The notes under the pieces: generated by a model | The model's input: only the letters and a program-made list of their open reading frames with translations | Told to the model about the DNA's origin: nothing | The model's database searches: none | Translations under genes and position numbers: made by a program | NCBI GenBank assembly: GCA_051880035.1 | Contig: JBJENE010000014.1 | Coordinates: 1 to 64,000, forward strand | Direction: 5' to 3' | Length of the DNA stretch: 64,000 nt | Source: Eshraghiella sp051880035 | Lineage (GTDB): Bacteria; Bacillota; Clostridia; Lachnospirales; Lachnospiraceae | In this document: one piece after another, positions 1-8,445 of the stretch | How the letters are laid out: every line of letters begins with the position of its first letter | Position numbering within the stretch: position 1 is the first letter of the stretch

Positions 1-1454
1 ACATACTTTTTTATTTCCTCATAAGTCGCCTTACTCTCTGCACTGGTCAGATCCATCTCATCTATATCCAGCTTCACACTGACATGATGTTTCGCTTCAT
101 GAAGTTTGGACAATAAACATACAGTCTCCACATGTACCGCCCCCGGAAACATGTCCACGCACTTTACTTTCTCTACCTTGTATCCTCTGTCCTGGAAGAT
201 TACCAGGTCTCTGGCAAGGCTTGTAGGTTTGCAGGAAACATACACAATACGATTAACTCCGAAATTAATGATATGCTCAATTGCTTTAGGATGAATGCCG
301 TCCCTTGGCGGGTCCAGAACGATAAGGTCCGGCTTGTCAGTCAGACTGCCCACAACCTTTAAAACATCCCCGGCGATAAATTCACAGTTGGTCAGACCGT
401 TCATGGCTGCATTTTCCCTTGCGGCTTCAACCGCCTCTTCAACAATCTCCACGCCCACTACTTTTTTGGCAACAGGTGCAAGCACCTGGGCGATTGTGCC
501 GGTACCGCTGTATAAATCAAAAATAACTTTGTCCTTAAACTCTCCGGCAAATTCTCTTGTAAGTTCATAAAGGACTTCCGCTCCGAGTGTATTTGTCTGG
601 AAGAATGAGAACGGAGTGATTTTGAATTTCAGACCGAGAAGCTCTTCGTAAATGTAATCTCTGCCGAAAAGGATTTCCGTTCCCTGGTTCTGTACCGCAT
701 CTGCCAGACTGTCATTATTCGTATGAAGAATTCCTGTAAGCTCTCCGTCAAATTTTACCTGCTTTAAAGCCTCTACATAGCCTGTGAGGTCAGGACTGTA
801 TTGGGTTGAGGTAACTAAGTCCACCATGATTTCCCCGGTTTTAACGGCCTTGCGCACCAGAAGGTGGCGCAGATATCCCTCATGACGCATTTTGTGGTAA
901 AAAGGAAGTCCGGATTTGGTAAAATAATCCAGGGTAGCTTTAAGAACCTTGCGGCAATCACTGTCGATTATCTTGCATTCCGTAACAGATACAATGTCAT
1001 GGAAACTGCCTTTTTTGTGCATGCCAAGAGCAAGAGGTCCGTCTTTTACCTCATCTCCGAAAGAAAACTCCATTTTATTACGGTACGCTTCCGTCATTGG
1101 ACTTCCGGCAATTCCAAGAAAATCATAGTCATCACATACTTCGTCGATAATTTTTTTTACCTGGGAAGCTTTCATTTCGAGTTGCTTATCATATGCGACA
1201 CTCTGATATGTACAGCCGCCACATGCCCCGAAGTGGGTGCATCGAAGATTCGGATTTGTCCAGTCTGATTCTTCTATTACCTCCAAAAGCCGTCCTTCAT
1301 AACGGTCACCTTTTTTCTTATTAACAGCAAAACGAACCGTCTGTCCCGGAATTACATCCTTGACAACGGCACGCCCTTCTTCGCATTCTACTATTCCTTT
1401 GCCGGGAAAGTTAACTAAAGTAACCTTCCCGATATAAATCTGTCCTTTTTTCAT
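1..1454 (-). CDS. rlmD: 23S rRNA (uracil-5-)-methyltransferase, RlmD/RlmCD type, 3' end cut by window
   Basis: SAM-dependent enzyme that makes 5-methyluridine in 23S rRNA. An N-terminal TRAM-like domain (about residues 1-60) is followed by iron-sulfur cysteines in a C72-x5-C78-x2-C81 pattern (CGGCTYQ), as in RumA/RlmD. The SAM-binding motif DLYSGTGTIAQ and the catalytic-cysteine motif VSCKPTSLARDL are both visible. After the catalytic domain the frame continues as HHVSVKLDIDEMDL, the extension common in clostridial members, and runs off position 1. The ATG at 1454 lies 8 bases behind the preceding gene. I see no strong ribosome site, so translation may depend on that upstream gene. Methyltransferase identity is firm; the exact target uridine is inferred from the family. 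Confidence 0.92.
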   Translation of the reverse strand, partial: MKKGQIYIGKVTLVNFPGKGIVECEEGRAVVKDVIPGQTVRFAVNKKKGDRYEGRLLEVIEESDWTNPNLRCTHFGACGGCTYQSVAYDKQLEMKASQVKKIIDEVCDDYDFLGIAGSPMTEAYRNKMEFSFGDEVKDGPLALGMHKKGSFHDIVSVTECKIIDSDCRKVLKATLDYFTKSGLPFYHKMRHEGYLRHLLVRKAVKTGEIMVDLVTSTQYSPDLTGYVEALKQVKFDGELTGILHTNNDSLADAVQNQGTEILFGRDYIYEELLGLKFKITPFSFFQTNTLGAEVLYELTREFAGEFKDKVIFDLYSGTGTIAQVLAPVAKKVVGVEIVEEAVEAARENAAMNGLTNCEFIAGDVLKVVGSLTDKPDLIVLDPPRDGIHPKAIEHIINFGVNRIVYVSCKPTSLARDLVIFQDRGYKVEKVKCVDMFPGAVHVETVCLLSKLHEAKHHVSVKLDIDEMDLTSAESKATYEEIKKY

Positions 1455-1462
1455 ATTATCAG

Positions 1463-1855
1463 TCACTCATTATGTTTTTTATTTTTTACAAATAAAGATA
1501 CAAAAACCGCAGCGAGTCCTCCTACAATCAGAAATCCGTATAAAATCCATTCCCACGGAGCAATCCGTTCCTGTATAAAAATTGTGGTGTTCATAAAATT
1601 TACAACTACAACCACAACAACGCCTGCTACCGCAATAAGTTTGGATACCCAAAGGTGCGGTTTAACGATTAACATTACTATCCCTGCTATTAATGGAAGA
1701 AGTACTAAAAGTATTTTCCACCATGTCCAATCTCCCCCGGATTCAAGAAATGACGAATGCAGAGTACTTTTTGACAAAAACATGCATCCGCCCGTAACAA
1801 TCATTGCTAATCCGGCAATTACGCCAATCAGCTGATTTCTGGCTCTCTTGTTCAT
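1463..1855 (-). CDS. small four-helix membrane protein, function unknown
   Basis: I do not recognise a named family. The 130 residues hold four hydrophobic segments at roughly 8-28, 45-65, 70-90 and 102-123, with short charged linkers and a lysine-rich C-terminal tail (FVKNKKHNE). The third segment has a run of valines. The gene sits 8 bases upstream of rlmD on the same strand and about 80 bases downstream of another small membrane protein gene, so it probably shares their transcript. No catalytic motif is visible. Confidence 0.7.
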   Translation of the reverse strand: MNKRARNQLIGVIAGLAMIVTGGCMFLSKSTLHSSFLESGGDWTWWKILLVLLPLIAGIVMLIVKPHLWVSKLIAVAGVVVVVVVNFMNTTIFIQERIAPWEWILYGFLIVGGLAAVFVSLFVKNKKHNE

Positions 1856-1933
1856 ATATACCTCCGATTACTTCATTAGCAGAAAAAACGGCAGGGAGCA
1901 AATCCCCGCCGTATTCATTGGCGTGTATAAAGA

Positions 1934-2185
1934 TTATGCTTCATAATCATCCTGAAAGTCATAGTCGTAGTCATCTTCAAAATCATCTTCATAATCTTCT
2001 AAATAATCCGGTTTAAAATATCTGTATAATGCGTATGCTGCGCCGGCAACCACTGCAATAACACCTACTATTGCAAAAATCTTAAGCCATTTGTTCCTTG
2101 TCTTGTGAGACTCCTGTATTTCAGCTTCTCCTCCCAGACATTCCGCAAGCTTACTTTCTGAAATTAAATCACTGATCTTTTTCAT
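1934..2185 (-). CDS. small single-pass membrane protein with acidic Asp/Glu/Tyr tail
   Basis: An 83-residue protein with a polar N-terminus, one membrane helix at about residues 35-57 and a tail made almost only of Asp, Glu, Tyr and Phe (EDYEDDFEDDYDYDF). The ATG at 2185 was chosen because AAAGGGTG lies at good spacing before it; an in-frame GTG at 2194 falls inside that ribosome site. The design matches the gene at 61756-61971, which also has one helix followed by an Asp-rich tail. No function is known to me; an acidic tail could bind cations or basic proteins, but that is speculation. Confidence 0.75.
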   Translation of the reverse strand: MKKISDLISESKLAECLGGEAEIQESHKTRNKWLKIFAIVGVIAVVAGAAYALYRYFKPDYLEDYEDDFEDDYDYDFQDDYEA

Positions 2186-2276
2186 ATATGTCACCCTTTC
2201 TATAAATATTTAACCATATGCTATCCTATAATATGTATTTTACCATGAAAAAATATGTTTTTCCATAGTAAATACA

Positions 2277-4520
2277 TTAGATTTTACATAATTTTGCAAA
2301 TGAAGCAAACATTTTTTTGACACCGGCAGTATCAAATTCCACTGTTACCTCATAATCCCGGCCGCCATTCTTAATATCCTTTACGGTTCCTTCACCGAAT
2401 TTGACATGTTTTACCCGGTCGCCGGTCTCATATCCCGGTCCTTCTCCGCCAGACTGTGTCTTCTTATCGAATATTCCGGAACTGATTGCATCCTTTTGAA
2501 AAGACTGGAATGCGATTTTGCCGGGAGTCCTCGGAGGAAGATTAAAATGATCTTTGCCGTCAATAAGAGGACTTTTCTTACGGGTTATCTGTCCGCTGGT
2601 AATAAGTAATTCTTTGGGAATCTCATTTATAAAGCGGGAGTTGCGGTTAATCTGCATTTCACCTCTTATGGTTCTTACCCGTGCCGCACTGAGTACAAGC
2701 TTTTCACGGGCCCTTGTTATTCCCACATAACAAAGTCTTCGTTCCTCCTCAATATCTGCCTCATTACCGCTGGAAATTGCCATATAACTCGGAAAAAGGC
2801 CATCCTCCATTCCTGCTATATATACAATTGGGAATTCCAGACCTTTGGCACTGTGCAAAGTCATAAGTGAAACAATATTATTTTCATCATCCATGTTGTC
2901 AATATCTGCAACCAATGCAACTTCCTCAAGGAAACCGCCAAGTGTAGGCTCGTCCTCACTCTCTTCATACAGTGCAGCCTTGGAGATAAGTTCATCAATA
3001 TTCTGCATTCTTTCCTCAACTTCTTCAGGAAGCTCACTGCTTTCCAGATATTCCGCATATCCCGTTTCTTGAACGACTTCTTCTATAAGCTTTTTGACAG
3101 AATAAAAAGGCACTTTTGAACGGAATACCTGTATCATGTTGACAAAAGGTTCGATTTTGGCGGCAGCCCTTCCGAGAGACGGTATTTCACCCGCCATTCT
3201 CAGTCCGTCGTAGAAACTGATGTCGTTATCATATGCATAATTTGAAATTTTATCCATACTTGTAGCACCGATTCCTCTTTTGGGAATATTGAGGATTCTT
3301 TTGACTGCCAGATCATCCTTCGCATTGTCGATGGTCTTAAGGTATGCAAGAATGTCTTTTATTTCCTTGCGGGCATAGAAATTTATACCGCCATATATAC
3401 GATACGGAATATTGTGCTCCAGAAGTTTTTCTTCAAGAGTTCTGGACTGGGCATTGGTTCTGTATAATATTGCACAGTCATTATAGGAATATCCGTCTGA
3501 TATACTTTTGGCAATGTCAGCGGCAATTCCCTCTGCTTCTTCGTATCCGCTTTCATATATGTTGAAACAGACTTTTTCTCCTTCTCCCGCTTCGGTCCAC
3601 AGACTTTTGGATTTACGCTCGGCATTATTTTTTATTACCGAATTGGCCGTATCAAGAATTGTCTGGGTTGAACGGTAATTCTGCTCCAGCTTGATTACCT
3701 TTGCATCAGGATAATGTCCTTCAAAATTCAGGATATTTAAAATATTGGCTCCCCTGAATTTATATATGGACTGATCATCATCCCCCACAACGCAAAGATT
3801 GTGATATTTGCCGGCAAGAAGGCTTATCAGACGAAACTGGGCCGTATTTGTATCCTGGTACTCATCCACCATTATATATTTAAATCTTTCCTGGTAGTAT
3901 TGAAGGACCTCGGGATTCTTTTCAAAAAGTTCTATGGTCAGATTGATAATATCGTCAAAATCAACCGCATTATTTTTCTTAAGCTGCTCCTGATATTCCC
4001 TGTATATTTCGGAAATACGCATTTTGCCATAATCTCCGCTGCTCATACGATACATTTCATCCGGAGTTATAAGCTCGTCCTTGGCATGGGATATTTCGCT
4101 AAGAAGTGTTCGCTCTTTATATACCTTGGTATCAACATCCAGTCTTTTGCAGACATCTTTAATAACTGTTTTCTGGTCGTCGGTATCATAGATTGTGAAA
4201 TTATTGTCATATCCAAGAAAATCAATATGTCTTCTGAGAATTCTCATGCATGCCGCATGAAATGTCATAATCCATGCTGCATCCGCATCATACCCCACAA
4301 GCCTGTCCACACGCTCTCTCATTTCCTTAGCGGCCTTGTTTGTAAAAGTAATTGCCATGATATTATAGGGATTTACCTGTAATTCATCTATCAGATAGGC
4401 AATGCGGTGTGTGAGAACTCCTGTTTTACCGGAACCCGCTCCTGCCAGAATAAGCACAGGACCCTCAGTGGTAAAAACGCCTTCCTTCTGCTGCTCATTG
4501 AGTTTATCGTAAATGCTCAT
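2277..4520 (-). CDS. pcrA: UvrD/PcrA-type superfamily 1 DNA helicase
   Basis: ATP-driven 3'-5' helicase of DNA repair and replication-fork maintenance. The 747-residue length is usual for PcrA. Visible motifs in order: Q-motif and Walker A (GAGSGKT, about residues 27-33), motif II (VDEYQDTN), motif III (GDDDQSIYKFRGA), motif IV-V region (TLHSAKGLEFPIVY) and motif VI (VGITRARE). The C-terminus carries the basic/Tudor-like domain that contacts RNA polymerase in PcrA (ends KMFASFAKLCKI). The ATG at 4520 follows TAGGAGGC; an upstream in-frame extension lacks a ribosome site. It lies 26 bases after the SPFH gene on the same strand, so cotranscription is likely. Confidence 0.95.
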   Translation of the reverse strand: MSIYDKLNEQQKEGVFTTEGPVLILAGAGSGKTGVLTHRIAYLIDELQVNPYNIMAITFTNKAAKEMRERVDRLVGYDADAAWIMTFHAACMRILRRHIDFLGYDNNFTIYDTDDQKTVIKDVCKRLDVDTKVYKERTLLSEISHAKDELITPDEMYRMSSGDYGKMRISEIYREYQEQLKKNNAVDFDDIINLTIELFEKNPEVLQYYQERFKYIMVDEYQDTNTAQFRLISLLAGKYHNLCVVGDDDQSIYKFRGANILNILNFEGHYPDAKVIKLEQNYRSTQTILDTANSVIKNNAERKSKSLWTEAGEGEKVCFNIYESGYEEAEGIAADIAKSISDGYSYNDCAILYRTNAQSRTLEEKLLEHNIPYRIYGGINFYARKEIKDILAYLKTIDNAKDDLAVKRILNIPKRGIGATSMDKISNYAYDNDISFYDGLRMAGEIPSLGRAAAKIEPFVNMIQVFRSKVPFYSVKKLIEEVVQETGYAEYLESSELPEEVEERMQNIDELISKAALYEESEDEPTLGGFLEEVALVADIDNMDDENNIVSLMTLHSAKGLEFPIVYIAGMEDGLFPSYMAISSGNEADIEEERRLCYVGITRAREKLVLSAARVRTIRGEMQINRNSRFINEIPKELLITSGQITRKKSPLIDGKDHFNLPPRTPGKIAFQSFQKDAISSGIFDKKTQSGGEGPGYETGDRVKHVKFGEGTVKDIKNGGRDYEVTVEFDTAGVKKMFASFAKLCKI

Positions 4521-4546
4521 TCTCTGCCTCCTAATGCATAAAATGT

Positions 4547-5371
4547 TTATACCAGTTTGTTCCCGCATTCGGGACAGAATTTCATATTATTCACCGGAGT
4601 TCCGCACTGAGGGCAGAACTTAGGAGCTTTGCCTCCTGACAAAGATACCGTACCGGCCGGGCCCGAACCGTTTACAAGCTGCTCTGCCGCTGCTTTTTCC
4701 TGAACTTTCCTTATTTCTTCAGGGTAACTGAAACTTGAAATTCTGAAATCCGTAATAGTAATTCCGTCTTTCATAATCTGCATGTCAAGTTCTTCACCTA
4801 TTCCCTTTGCAATTTCTCCCGCACTTGACTGAAGGTCATACATATCCCTTCCGGCCTTCCCTATCCATTTCATAAGTAGCTCGTCAAGAACGGAAAGAAC
4901 TCTTTCCCTTAAGTCTTCAACAGTATACTGCTGCTTTATTCCCGCTATTTTGTCAATAAGTGTTATGTAGTCGGAAATTCTGCAGTTAAATGTTCCGAAT
5001 GCTCTTATCGGCACTCCGCCCGCAATACCGTTCACAGGAACATTAACAGGCATTTTGGTTCCCCATTTTACCGTAAGTTCCTTAGTATTAATAAAAATAA
5101 TTTCTGCTCTTATACTTGAATTAAGACCAAATTTATATCCTTTTAAGGAGGACAAAAACGGAACAATCTGTGATTCTATGTCATATGTTCCTTCATCCTC
5201 AAAAATTCCTTCTATTTTCTGATCCTGCATAAAAATGGCATTCTGTCCGGTCCTTATAACCAGTCTGCTGCCCTTTTTTATTTCATTGTCATGCCATTTC
5301 CAAAGAATAACATCATCACTGTACTCTTCCCACTCAACTATATTTGAAAACCGGTCCTTAAAAAGCCCCAT
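4547..5371 (-). CDS. SPFH-domain protein with C-terminal zinc ribbon (YdjI-like)
   Basis: The 274 residues resemble the SPFH proteins often labelled virion core protein-like, such as B. subtilis YdjI. The N-terminus (MGLFKDRFSNIVEWEE) and the central SPFH/band-7 domain (to about residue 220) are followed by a Gly/Ser linker and a zinc ribbon with two CxxC pairs (FCPQCGTP and FCPECGN). There is no membrane helix, so membrane attachment would be peripheral. It follows pspA directly, as ydjI belongs with the PspA homologue ydjF in Bacillus; the ydjG/ydjH genes are absent here. Known family role: envelope-stress platform. That it partners PspA is inferred from the neighbourhood. Confidence 0.85.
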   Translation of the reverse strand: MGLFKDRFSNIVEWEEYSDDVILWKWHDNEIKKGSRLVIRTGQNAIFMQDQKIEGIFEDEGTYDIESQIVPFLSSLKGYKFGLNSSIRAEIIFINTKELTVKWGTKMPVNVPVNGIAGGVPIRAFGTFNCRISDYITLIDKIAGIKQQYTVEDLRERVLSVLDELLMKWIGKAGRDMYDLQSSAGEIAKGIGEELDMQIMKDGITITDFRISSFSYPEEIRKVQEKAAAEQLVNGSGPAGTVSLSGGKAPKFCPQCGTPVNNMKFCPECGNKLV

Positions 5372-5430
5372 TTATATTTCCTCCGTATTTACTGCCTGTC
5401 TGCAGGTATGATTTAATTTGCCATTTACAG

Positions 5431-5460
5431 TTTAAAAAGGGTGCCCCAGGGACACCCTCT
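5431..5460 (-). terminator. intrinsic terminator after pspA
   Basis: On the minus strand GGGTGTCCCTGGGGCACCC forms a GC-rich hairpin followed by TTTTT. It lies between the pspA stop and the SPFH start, so the SPFH gene is reached by read-through or by its own promoter. Confidence 0.8.
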
Positions 5461-5488
5461 ATTATCATATGTAATCAACTCAGAAAGA

Positions 5489-6166
5489 TTACATTCCCAT
5501 TTTAGCCTTTAATGCTGCAAGTTCATCATCTACAGCCGGTGCTGAAACTTTGTATTTGCTTTCAAGTTCTTCGATGGAATTATCGGTACCTGAAGTATTA
5601 AGCTCTGCCATTGCATTAGCCTCGTCAAGCATTCTGTCCGCCTTCGCTTCCATTCTGCTGAAGGCTGAAAGATTTTCCTGAGCTCCTGTCATGTTGGCAC
5701 CAATCTTATTAACTGTCTGCTGTGCCTTTGCAACTTTCATCTTAGCCTTAATAGTATCTCTTCTGGTATTAAGCTCGCTTATATCATTAACAAGCTTATC
5801 ATGCATCTCACGCATCTTGGTAGCATTGGCTTCTGCTAATGTATAAGTCTCCTGTAAAGCCTGCTGCTTGGTAACAAGAGTCTGCTTCTTGGAAAGGAAA
5901 GCTCTTGCATCATCATCATTTCCGGCAACAACTGCTTTCTCTGCATATGACTGAAGCTTGTTGATCTCGGCAGTACACTCATCAAGATCTCTCTTGGCTC
6001 TCTTCTCATCAGCCATAACAGCTGCTGTCTCTGCTTTAACCTTGCCCAGATCACTTTCAAGATTACGCAAATACTGGTCAATCATCTTTTCCGGATCTTC
6101 ACACTTATCTAAAAGTGCATTAATATTTGCTGACATAATGTCTTTAAATCTGGATAAAATTCCCAT
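5489..6166 (-). CDS. pspA: phage shock protein A / IM30 family
   Basis: A 225-residue, almost fully alpha-helical coiled-coil protein of the PspA/IM30/LiaH family, which assembles on the inner face of damaged membranes and limits proton leakage. The N-terminus MGILSRFKDIMSANINALLD is the amphipathic helix region, followed by CEDPEKMIDQYLR, a family hallmark. The rest is charged heptad-like helix, ending in a short hydrophobic tail (LAALKAKMGM). The ATG has a GGAGGTAAT site upstream. A promoter lies at 6232-6260 and a terminator at 5431-5460, with the SPFH gene next. No sign of transfer or damage. Confidence 0.93.
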   Translation of the reverse strand: MGILSRFKDIMSANINALLDKCEDPEKMIDQYLRNLESDLGKVKAETAAVMADEKRAKRDLDECTAEINKLQSYAEKAVVAGNDDDARAFLSKKQTLVTKQQALQETYTLAEANATKMREMHDKLVNDISELNTRRDTIKAKMKVAKAQQTVNKIGANMTGAQENLSAFSRMEAKADRMLDEANAMAELNTSGTDNSIEELESKYKVSAPAVDDELAALKAKMGM

Positions 6167-6231
6167 TGTCTATTACCTCCACACATATGTTATTCTGCCG
6201 TATGCATTCCATAGCTACGGCCTACCTAAAT

Positions 6232-6260
6232 ATTATATCTTATTCCTTTTAAAATGTCAC
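6232..6260 (-). promoter_or_regulatory. probable sigma-A promoter of pspA
   Basis: Minus strand: GTGACA, 17-base spacer, TATAAT, 66 bases before the pspA start. It stands back to back with the plus-strand promoter at 6277-6305. Confidence 0.6.
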
Positions 6261-6276
6261 TAATATTTTATTTTTC

Positions 6277-6305
6277 TTGTCATATGGTTTTAATTACTAT
6301 ATAAT
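6277..6305 (+). promoter_or_regulatory. probable sigma-A promoter of the DUF1836 gene
   Basis: TTGTCA, 17-base spacer, TATAAT, followed 38 bases later by the ATG at 6344 with an AGGAGG site. Confidence 0.65.
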
Positions 6306-6343
6306 ATAACATAAATACTACTTCACGCATATCAGGAGGTATT

Positions 6344-7039
6344 ATGTCATCAAAACAAACAGACTCAATAGCACAGCTTATTAAACAGCTTTCAATTCAG
6401 TATATTAAAACCGAAGAGCTTCCGAACATTGATTTATACATGGATCAGGTCACTACATTTATTAACGGGCATCTTTCGGATGCAAAGCTGAAACCGGACG
6501 ATAAAACATTAACCAAGACAATGATTAACAACTATGCGAAGAACAATCTTCTTCCGCCTCCGGTCAAGAAAAAATATTCCAAGGAGCACATGATTGTCCT
6601 GATTTTTATATACTATCTTAAGTATATTCTTCCAATCGGCTCAATCCAGGAAATGCTCAATCCCCTCACAAGCCGCTTTTTCAATCCGGCCGACAACGAG
6701 GGACATGTTGACATGACTTCCATTTATAACGAAGTTCTTTCTTCAATTAAGGAGCAGGTTCCCAATGTAAATACTGATATTATTAATATGCTCAAATTTG
6801 CCGGCGAACATTTTACGGAAGTAGAAAATGACGACGACAGGGAATTTTTACAAACCCTCAATATGATTTGCATGCTGATGTATGATGTTTTCCTTAAAAA
6901 ACAGCTTATAGAAAGTCTTATTTCTTCCCTTTCTCCTGAAAAGGAAGCCCCGGTTAAAAAAGATGCGGCTGCCAAGAAGGACCCTAAAGAGAAAGAAAAA
7001 GATAAAGAACCTAAAAAAAAGGAGCCTGATGCTTCATAA
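6344..7039 (+). CDS. DUF1836 domain protein, putative DNA-binding regulator
   Basis: The 231-residue protein matches the DUF1836 pattern: an N-terminal MerR-like helix-turn-helix region with TLTKTMINNYAKNNLLPPP (about residues 60-80) and YSKEHMIVLIFIYYLKYILP. DUF1836 proteins are thought to be cytoplasmic regulators in Firmicutes; targets are unknown. The last 35 residues are a Lys/Glu/Asp-rich tail (KKDAAAKKDPKEKEKDKEP) that looks disordered. The gene has its own promoter and a shared terminator at 7057-7095, so it is monocistronic. It is divergent from pspA with back-to-back promoters, so regulation of pspA is possible but not shown. Confidence 0.85.
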   Translation: MSSKQTDSIAQLIKQLSIQYIKTEELPNIDLYMDQVTTFINGHLSDAKLKPDDKTLTKTMINNYAKNNLLPPPVKKKYSKEHMIVLIFIYYLKYILPIGSIQEMLNPLTSRFFNPADNEGHVDMTSIYNEVLSSIKEQVPNVNTDIINMLKFAGEHFTEVENDDDREFLQTLNMICMLMYDVFLKKQLIESLISSLSPEKEAPVKKDAAAKKDPKEKEKDKEPKKKEPDAS

Positions 7040-7056
7040 ATCAGGCCCATATGATG

Positions 7057-7095
7057 TAAAAACCTGTTTGGAAATTAATCAAACAGGTTTTTCAT
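7057..7095. terminator. bidirectional terminator
   Basis: AAAACCTGTTTG, a 9-base loop, then CAAACAGGTTTTT: a perfect hairpin with A/T runs on both sides, placed between convergent genes ending at 7039 and 7107. Confidence 0.85.
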
Positions 7096-7106
7096 ACATT
7101 AAATTA

Positions 7107-7403
7107 TTATTCTTTGTCTCCGTAAAGTCTTGCAAATACCATATCATATCCGTCATTACCGTAATTAAGGGAACGGTTAACTCTGCTTATTGTAGCGGTT
7201 GACGCACCGGTCTTTTCTGCAATATCAAGATATGTCTTTCCTTCACGAAGCATCTTTGCCACCTCGTATCTTTGAGACATGGAAATAAGTTCATTGACCG
7301 TACACACATCCTCAAAAAATGCGTAACACTCCTCCTTGCTTTCCAGACTCAAAACTGCATCAAATAAATGATCAACTGCTTCTGTATGAATATTTTTACT
7401 CAT
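7107..7403 (-). CDS. TrpR-like YerC/YecD family DNA-binding protein
   Basis: A 98-residue protein with the Trp-repressor fold of the YerC/YecD family. The recognisable core is CTVNELISMSQRYEVAKML followed by the helix-turn-helix TYLDIAEKTGASTATISRV and the ending VNRSLNYGNDGYD. TrpR-family members bind DNA as dimers; for the YerC branch the ligand and operators are not established to my knowledge. The ATG at 7403 was chosen because AGAGGTGG precedes it; an in-frame GTG three codons earlier overlaps that site. The gene stands alone between a terminator and the HAD gene 63 bases upstream. Confidence 0.9.
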   Translation of the reverse strand: MSKNIHTEAVDHLFDAVLSLESKEECYAFFEDVCTVNELISMSQRYEVAKMLREGKTYLDIAEKTGASTATISRVNRSLNYGNDGYDMVFARLYGDKE

Positions 7404-7466
7404 ATGAACCACCTCTTGTGTTATTATGCACTTTCATCTTGTAAAATTTTAACACAGTAAAGCATT

Positions 7467-8276
7467 CTAGTCCAGTACAAATTTTTCCAAAGTATATGCA
7501 ATCCCATCATTATCATTGGACGGTGCAATAAAATCCGCCTCTGCCTTAACAGTATCGTTGCCGTTACTCATCGCAACTCCCATTCCGGCATACTTAATCA
7601 TGGAAAGGTCATTGTACCCGTCTCCGAAAGTCATCAGCTCCTCCCTTGTGGCACCGATTTCATTAAGAAGAGTGGAAAGCCCGCTGGCTTTATTAATTCC
7701 TTTGGGCATTATTTCAAGGAAAAACGGTTCTGAGCGGTACACATCCATCCTGTCATGGAGCTGCCTGTACACTTTTTTCTCGACTTCTGCCAGATAATCC
7801 CCATCACCCAACATAAGAAATTTAGGAACCTCATATGTAAGGTGAGCCAGAAGATCCGGCACCTCCTTGATTCCCAGTCCGTTAATTCCTGCTTCAAGCC
7901 TGAGATATTTATCATTCGTATTCTCGGAGATTACATCATCACCGTCATATGTCATTATATTGACACCACATTCTTTTGCAAGAAGGTAGATTTCCTCATA
8001 GTAACATCTCGGAAGCATCTTCTCCTTCACATGAGCACCGTCGGAGCATCTCAAAAGAGCACCGCCGTTATAAGCCAGAATATAGCCGTTATGTTCTTTC
8101 AGATTAAGTTCCTTGGCATATCTTCTGATTCCCTGTACCGGTCTTCCCGATGCAATTACCACTCTGCAGCCTTTATCTGCGGCTTTTTGAATTGCATCTT
8201 TGGTGGCAGGTGTAATTTTTTTATCTGAATTGACCAATGTTCCGTCAATATCAAACGCAAGTACTTTGTAGTCCAT
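7467..8276 (-). CDS. Cof-type HAD-superfamily phosphatase
   Basis: A 269-residue cytoplasmic phosphatase of the HAD IIB (Cof/YidA) group, acting on sugar phosphates or related metabolites. Motif I is FDIDGTLVNS with both catalytic aspartates near residue 10; motif II is VIASGRP; motif III is the lysine in KGINKASGL; motif IV is GDGYNDLSMIKYAG. The cap domain lies between motifs II and III. The ATG at 8276 follows AGGAGGATAG; an eight-codon upstream extension encodes that ribosome site and was dropped. Substrate cannot be told from sequence. Confidence 0.93.
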   Translation of the reverse strand: MDYKVLAFDIDGTLVNSDKKITPATKDAIQKAADKGCRVVIASGRPVQGIRRYAKELNLKEHNGYILAYNGGALLRCSDGAHVKEKMLPRCYYEEIYLLAKECGVNIMTYDGDDVISENTNDKYLRLEAGINGLGIKEVPDLLAHLTYEVPKFLMLGDGDYLAEVEKKVYRQLHDRMDVYRSEPFFLEIMPKGINKASGLSTLLNEIGATREELMTFGDGYNDLSMIKYAGMGVAMSNGNDTVKAEADFIAPSNDNDGIAYTLEKFVLD

Positions 8277-8384
8277 TTCTATCCTCCTAAGTGAAACCAT
8301 ATTGTAACACCCGTATTCAAAAAAAGCAACACCTTACACCGGAATACCGGCATTATTAGTTAATTTTTTAACAAATGTTGTCTG

Positions 8385-8412
8385 TTTACATTTTTTTCGA
8401 AAGGTTTATAAT
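8385..8412 (+). promoter_or_regulatory. probable sigma-A promoter of the PLC-like gene
   Basis: TTTACA, 16-base spacer, TATAAT, 33 bases before the ATG at 8446, which has a GAGAGGAAA ribosome site. Confidence 0.65.
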
Positions 8413-8445
8413 TTAAAAGCAGGAAAAAATACGAGAGGAAATACT

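Noticed and set aside
2220..2270. Inverted repeat ACTATGGAAAAA/TTTTTTCATGGT after pcrA
   Set aside because: AT-rich with no following U-run; too weak to call a terminator.
3801..4382. Plus-strand frame of 193 codons
   Set aside because: It lies fully opposite pcrA, has no ribosome site and no recognisable domain.
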